From contig NZ_MZGV01000037.1 in NCBI RefSeq assembly GCF_002029235.1, positions 1 to 42,669 on the forward strand: a stretch of DNA of 42,669 nucleotides. Direction: 5' to 3'. The translations under genes and the position numbers were made by a program. Source of the DNA: Clostridium oryzae (GTDB taxonomy: Bacteria; Bacillota; Clostridia; Clostridiales; Clostridiaceae). The notes beneath the pieces were generated by a model. That model was not told the origin of the DNA and searched no databases. It worked only from the letters and a program-made list of their open reading frames with translations. Below are positions 39,397 to 42,669 of this stretch, in pieces (positions within the stretch are counted from its first letter, which is position 1; every line of letters begins with the position of its first letter).

Positions 39397-40359
39397 ATGA
39401 TTGGCTTAATTACAGACTCTTCAAATTATAAAATTATGGCATTTATTGGTATTATATTTGCTTACATATTAACTCACGTACTACTTCATTACTGTAAGGA
39501 GATGCTGCCTAGAGATGGCGGAAGAGCGTTTGCTCATGATGGAAAACTATCTGCAGGAAAACCAAGAGGAGCAGGAATAATATTTATTTTGGTATTTGCA
39601 GCAGCTTCTATTTTATTTTTAAAGATAAATTTAGAAAATATTATATATATTGTGTTACTTATTGCAGCTATGCTTACAGGATATCTTGATGATGCATCTA
39701 AGTCTCCTTGGGGAGAATACAAAAAAGGGTTCTTAGATTTAATCATTTCAGTACTTACAGCTGTAACGTTTATGTATTATAATTCAAGCTCAATTTATAT
39801 AAATATTATTGGAAAAAGCTTTACGCTGAATCCTGTGCTATTTGTAATACTTGGTACAATACTTGTATGGGCAGCAATCAATGTTACAAATTGCTCTGAT
39901 GGAGTTGACGGTCTTTCTGGAACTTTAGCAATAATTACATTGATTACAATATATTTTATAGGAACAGCAAAGGATGCTAACGGAAGCTTCAGTTATATGA
40001 TTTTAATGATGGTAGTTTCTATTATGGCATATCTTTGGTTTAATGCTACGCCAAGTAAAATGCTAATGGGTGATGCTGGTTCAAGAGCAATGGGACTGTT
40101 TATAAGTATAGCTATACTTAAGACTGGAAGTCCGCTTCTTTATATACCTGTTTCATTTGTATTTATTGTAGACGGTGGACTTGGGTTAATAAAGGTAGCA
40201 CTGTTGAGATTTTTGAAAATAAAAATAATACCGAATATCAGAACTCCGCTTCATGATCATGTGAGAAAGAATAAAGATTGGTCCAATACTCAAACAGTGT
40301 TTAGATTTGCAATTATTCAGATTTTAATTGGCTTTTGTACAGTATGGCTTTTAAAGTAG
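39397..40359 (+). CDS. MraY/WecA-like sugar-phosphate transferase
   Basis: 320 residues starting MIGLITDSSNYKIMAFIGII, with TTGGAGGA six bases upstream; about ten membrane helices. The family motifs are present: GYLDDASKSPWGEYKKG (DDxxK-like), NCSDGVDGLSG (NxxNxxDGxxGL-like) and MLMGDAGSRAMG. These enzymes join UDP-linked amino sugar phosphates to polyprenyl phosphate at the membrane. The end LHDHVRKNKDWSNTQTVFRF is close to the MraY His loop but not identical, so the true substrate (muramyl-pentapeptide or N-acetylglucosamine phosphate) is unsure. Its placement after the radical SAM gene, not among mur genes, suggests a special role. Confidence 0.82.
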   Translation: MIGLITDSSNYKIMAFIGIIFAYILTHVLLHYCKEMLPRDGGRAFAHDGKLSAGKPRGAGIIFILVFAAASILFLKINLENIIYIVLLIAAMLTGYLDDASKSPWGEYKKGFLDLIISVLTAVTFMYYNSSSIYINIIGKSFTLNPVLFVILGTILVWAAINVTNCSDGVDGLSGTLAIITLITIYFIGTAKDANGSFSYMILMMVVSIMAYLWFNATPSKMLMGDAGSRAMGLFISIAILKTGSPLLYIPVSFVFIVDGGLGLIKVALLRFLKIKIIPNIRTPLHDHVRKNKDWSNTQTVFRFAIIQILIGFCTVWLLK

Positions 40360-40366
40360 AATTATA

Positions 40367-40407
40367 AAATGCCAGCATATTATGAAATATGCGGGCATTT
40401 ATTTTTT
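40367..40407 (+). terminator. Terminator after the transferase gene
   Basis: AAATGCC(a)GCATAT and ATATGC(g)GGCATTT form a long stem followed by ATTTTTT. The rest of the 246-base gap before the next gene is AT-rich without other structure. Confidence 0.75.
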
Positions 40408-40605
40408 GTGACAGGAATAGTATATAATAAAATTCATGGGAGAATTGATAATTTATTAAAAAAAGTGAATAATTACATGGATAATTAATAAATTGTAAAA
40501 AATATAAATTACAACCATATGTTTCTTGGCTCGCTTGAAAATAAAATTATACTGAAATTATCAGTCTTAATACTAAAAATAATTATTTTACAAGGGGGAA
40601 GGAAT

Positions 40606-42105
40606 ATGAAAAAAGTTAAGATGATTTCAGTATTTTGCATGGCATTAGCTTTGCTGTTTTACAGTGTGCCTGGAAATGTAATATTTTCAAAGGAGGCAAA
40701 GAGTACAGTGACAGAAGGAAATGCATTTACATTAACAGCTAAGGATGATTTTAAAAATGGGAATGTCGAAAATCTTGTAGTTGGTAAAGAAAAAGGCGGA
40801 CAAGTATCTTTAGCTAAAGATGATGGAAAATATGCTTCAAAGGGTAGTTTTACTTCAAAAGCTATTTATACTGAACCTTTTTCAAATTTGATCGCATCTT
40901 GGGATTCACAGACGCCGGAAGGCACTTCAATAAATGTAGAAGCACAGGTGTTGGTGGATGGAGAATGGTCAAGCTGGATTACTTGGGGAACCTGGGGTAC
41001 AAATCAAGAGAACTCATCAGTAGATGACAGCGATGATTTTAAACTAGCAGGAATATGGACAGATACTTTATATGTAAAGAATGATAAAACTGCTAATGCA
41101 TTTAAGCTCAGAGTGACTTTGAATTCAGATGACAGTAAGACGACTCCTGTATTAAGAGCCGTTAATGCAACGATTGACTTGGGATATGGTGCTAACAGAA
41201 TTTATCCATCGAATGAGGACAAAGATAAGATTGAAAATGTAGACAAGCAGCTTGATGTACCTGCTTTTTCACAGATGATAAGGGATCCCCAAATCAAAAG
41301 CAGAATCTGCAGTCCAACTAGTTGTACATGTGTTGTAGATTATTATTTAAACAAACATAATAAAGATAATGTTCTTCCAGAAGAAAGTGCATATACGGTT
41401 TATGATAAGGTATATGATGGATTTGGTAACTGGGCCTTCAGTGCATCATATATTGGCAGCTTCGGACTTGATGGTAAGGTTGAATTTTGTGACTCGCTAT
41501 ATGATTTAAAGAGAGAAATATATAAAGGAAATCCCGTCGTAATAAGTGTTAACCATGCAAGAAGTGAAAATGATACAGATCCTGAAGATGCAAAATACCC
41601 ACTATTACATGGGTTTCCTATATTGGCTACTAATGGACATCTCATTACCGTTACTGGTTTTACTAAGAAGGATGGTAAGGAATATGTTTGTGTAAATGAT
41701 TCTGCAGCTGCTAGTGATGCTGAGGCAAAAAGGATGTATTTGGCAGATGAATTTGATAAGGCTTGGGCTACCAGTGGAAGAGTAGCCTACACTGTAAGTG
41801 ATTCAGAAGAAAAAGTATATAACCCGATAAAAAGATTAAAGGCATCCTTTGATGAGATGAGTTCAGCAGATAATAAGGATTCAATTGAATACAGTCTTAT
41901 CTATAAAGGTCAGATTGTAGATTTAAGCAGTGCCAATGCTAAGGTTATTATGGTATCTAAAGATGGCGGTGCTTATGAATATATCACTCCAGGTACGAAT
42001 AAGAACCTGTCTTTCTCAGCAGATAAGGAAAGCGGAAAGTACAAGTTTTTGATAATTGCTAAAGCAGGAAAAGAATACACTGGAAGTATTAAGATTAAAG
42101 AGTAA
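40606..42105 (+). CDS. Secreted C39-like cysteine peptidase
   Basis: 499 residues from the ATG at 40606 (AGGGGGAAGG upstream; the frame extends 29 codons further without a ribosome site). A signal peptide covers about 1-30 (MKKVKMISVFCMALALLFYS). Residues 35-200 are a beta-rich Trp-containing region. A papain-like C39-type domain follows: QMIRDPQIKSRICSPTSCTC with the catalytic Cys, NGHLITVTGF with His and YVCVNDSAAAS with Asp. The C-terminal 80 residues form another beta domain. It is exported and may cleave a wall or secreted peptide, possibly the neighbouring peptide products. Confidence 0.8.
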   Translation: MKKVKMISVFCMALALLFYSVPGNVIFSKEAKSTVTEGNAFTLTAKDDFKNGNVENLVVGKEKGGQVSLAKDDGKYASKGSFTSKAIYTEPFSNLIASWDSQTPEGTSINVEAQVLVDGEWSSWITWGTWGTNQENSSVDDSDDFKLAGIWTDTLYVKNDKTANAFKLRVTLNSDDSKTTPVLRAVNATIDLGYGANRIYPSNEDKDKIENVDKQLDVPAFSQMIRDPQIKSRICSPTSCTCVVDYYLNKHNKDNVLPEESAYTVYDKVYDGFGNWAFSASYIGSFGLDGKVEFCDSLYDLKREIYKGNPVVISVNHARSENDTDPEDAKYPLLHGFPILATNGHLITVTGFTKKDGKEYVCVNDSAAASDAEAKRMYLADEFDKAWATSGRVAYTVSDSEEKVYNPIKRLKASFDEMSSADNKDSIEYSLIYKGQIVDLSSANAKVIMVSKDGGAYEYITPGTNKNLSFSADKESGKYKFLIIAKAGKEYTGSIKIKE

Positions 42106-42145
42106 AGTGAATGTTAAAATTCAGCGTTCAAGCTTTTTTAGGAAA

Positions 42146-42265
42146 AATGTGACTAATTATATAAGATTTCATTTTGCTAAGAAGGAAGAAATACTTATTG
42201 AGGCTATTAATAGATTGAAAAAATTGAAATATATCTATTTTATCTTCAAGGATTTGTTTATTTAA
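42146..42265 (+). pseudogene. C-terminal scrap of a class I aminotransferase
   Basis: Reads NVTNYIRFHFAKKEEILIEA and continues INRLKKL. YIRFxFAKxEExLxEAxxRL is the C-terminal pattern of PLP-dependent aminotransferases. Nothing of the enzyme upstream remains; the preceding bases run into the C39 gene in another frame. Confidence 0.35.
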
Positions 42266-42269
42266 TCAG

Positions 42270-42668
42270 TTATTGATTTTTCGTTCTACTTTCTTTTTTT
42301 CTCACTATAAAATATTTAAAGGATAAAACAATTAATGAGCAAATATTTGTGAAAAGTAAGTAGTTGATTGAAATATAATCGATTCTGGTATCATATAGAA
42401 AATCAGATGTGATTATTATATTCAATATAATAGGACATACAAGAGAGGTAAAATTAAACAGATAATTTTCATAGATTAATGCGAATAATGGCAGTATAGC
42501 ATAAGAAAAACATAAAAGAAAACTTAAAATGATAATTACTAGGAATATAGCTAAAAATACGTTTGAATTATTGCTTAGTCCTAGTTTACAAAAAAGAAAA
42601 TAGGATACGATTATAGAAAATAATAAAGCAATATATATAAGAGAAGTAATTAAGTTATTTCTAAGGAT
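42270..42668 (-). CDS. Membrane protein, C-terminal part (runs off the window)
   Basis: An open frame without a start enters from the right edge and ends with a TAA at 42270. The 132 visible residues are dominated by hydrophobic segments (LITSLIYIALLFSIIVSYFL, NVFLAIFLVIIILSFLLCFS, YLLFTNICSLIVLSFKYFIV) and end in a basic tail RKKESRTKNQ. Four helices are likely. It may be a permease subunit; the family cannot be told. Confidence 0.6.
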   Translation of the reverse strand: MLRNNLITSLIYIALLFSIIVSYFLFCKLGLSNNSNVFLAIFLVIIILSFLLCFSYAILPLFALIYENYLFNFTSLVCPIILNIIITSDFLYDTRIDYISINYLLFTNICSLIVLSFKYFIVRKKESRTKNQ

Positions 42669-42669
42669 A

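Noticed and set aside
42056..42265. 69-residue gene overlapping the end of the C39 peptidase
   Set aside because: The first part is a shadow of the peptidase frame; only its second half looks like protein, and that part is better read as an aminotransferase remnant.
1..42669. tRNA or rRNA genes
   Set aside because: No cloverleaf, TTCGA-type T-loop with matching stems or rRNA core sequence was seen; the ICE is in an IS gene and not at a tRNA.

Overview
The window reads as a low-GC clostridial chromosome (AT-rich flanks with Clostridium-like gene content) interrupted by one GC-richer integrative and conjugative element (ICE). The flanks, about 1-2,342 and 36,181-42,669, hold host genes. The ICE runs from 2,343 to 36,180, about 33.8 kb, and sits inside the transposase gene of an IS200/IS605-type insertion sequence. 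The 5' part of tnpA ends at ...RGYY on the left, and its missing 3' part (VDTIGKN... to the stop) resumes on the right. The two junctions share TATG, and inside them lie inverted copies of TATTAGGAAAAC.

Host locus. On the left are an XRE/TPR regulator of the peptide-sensing RRNPP type (125-1444, minus) and a divergent 55-residue secreted peptide gene (1583-1750). On the right, past the rest of the IS and a decayed group II intron, come a second 55-residue paralogue of that peptide (37415-37582) behind a nearly identical promoter, a radical SAM/SPASM protein whose CX3CX2C motif reads CX3YX2C, an MraY/WecA-like sugar-phosphate transferase, a secreted C39-like peptidase, an aminotransferase remnant and a membrane protein that runs off the window. 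The locus looks like a peptide-signalling or peptide-modification system split by the IS and ICE.

ICE backbone. It belongs to the Tn1549/CTn4-like group of Firmicutes elements and is read almost entirely leftwards. From right to left it carries ParB, a 164-base nested hairpin, a DUF7768-like protein, ArdA antirestriction protein, a DUF6674-like protein, PcfB, the VirD4 coupling protein, Maff2, a VirB6/TrbL-like membrane protein, SpoVG, a DUF7007-like protein, PrgI, VirB4, the CD1108-type NlpC/P60 hydrolase, DUF4315, DUF4366, small Cys-rich proteins, MobC, a CD1845-like membrane protein, a MOBP-type relaxase, a sigma-region-4-like regulator, small conserved proteins and a large serine recombinase at the left end.

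Cargo. One block (about 6.15-14.0 kb) holds an aminoglycoside 6-adenylyltransferase, a PHP-family phosphatase, an MFS exporter with a divergent AraC regulator, DUF523, a nitroreductase with a divergent TetR regulator, and a graveyard of truncated genes. A second block (about 16.12-19.66 kb, plus strand) is a two-gene SIR2-HerA type anti-phage defence module. A VOC-family gene sits alone inside the transfer operon.

Most striking signal. A 25-base near-perfect palindrome (12-base arms, one centre base) occurs 19 times between backbone genes. It is absent from both flanks and from the interiors of the two cargo blocks. Four copies lie in frame inside coding sequences and encode TSGQ(L/V)(G/N)PKS. 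Five unrelated proteins that end just before a copy share C-terminal tails such as NAER or SAER. Together these suggest a modular architecture of gene 3' ends and palindromes whose role I do not recognise.
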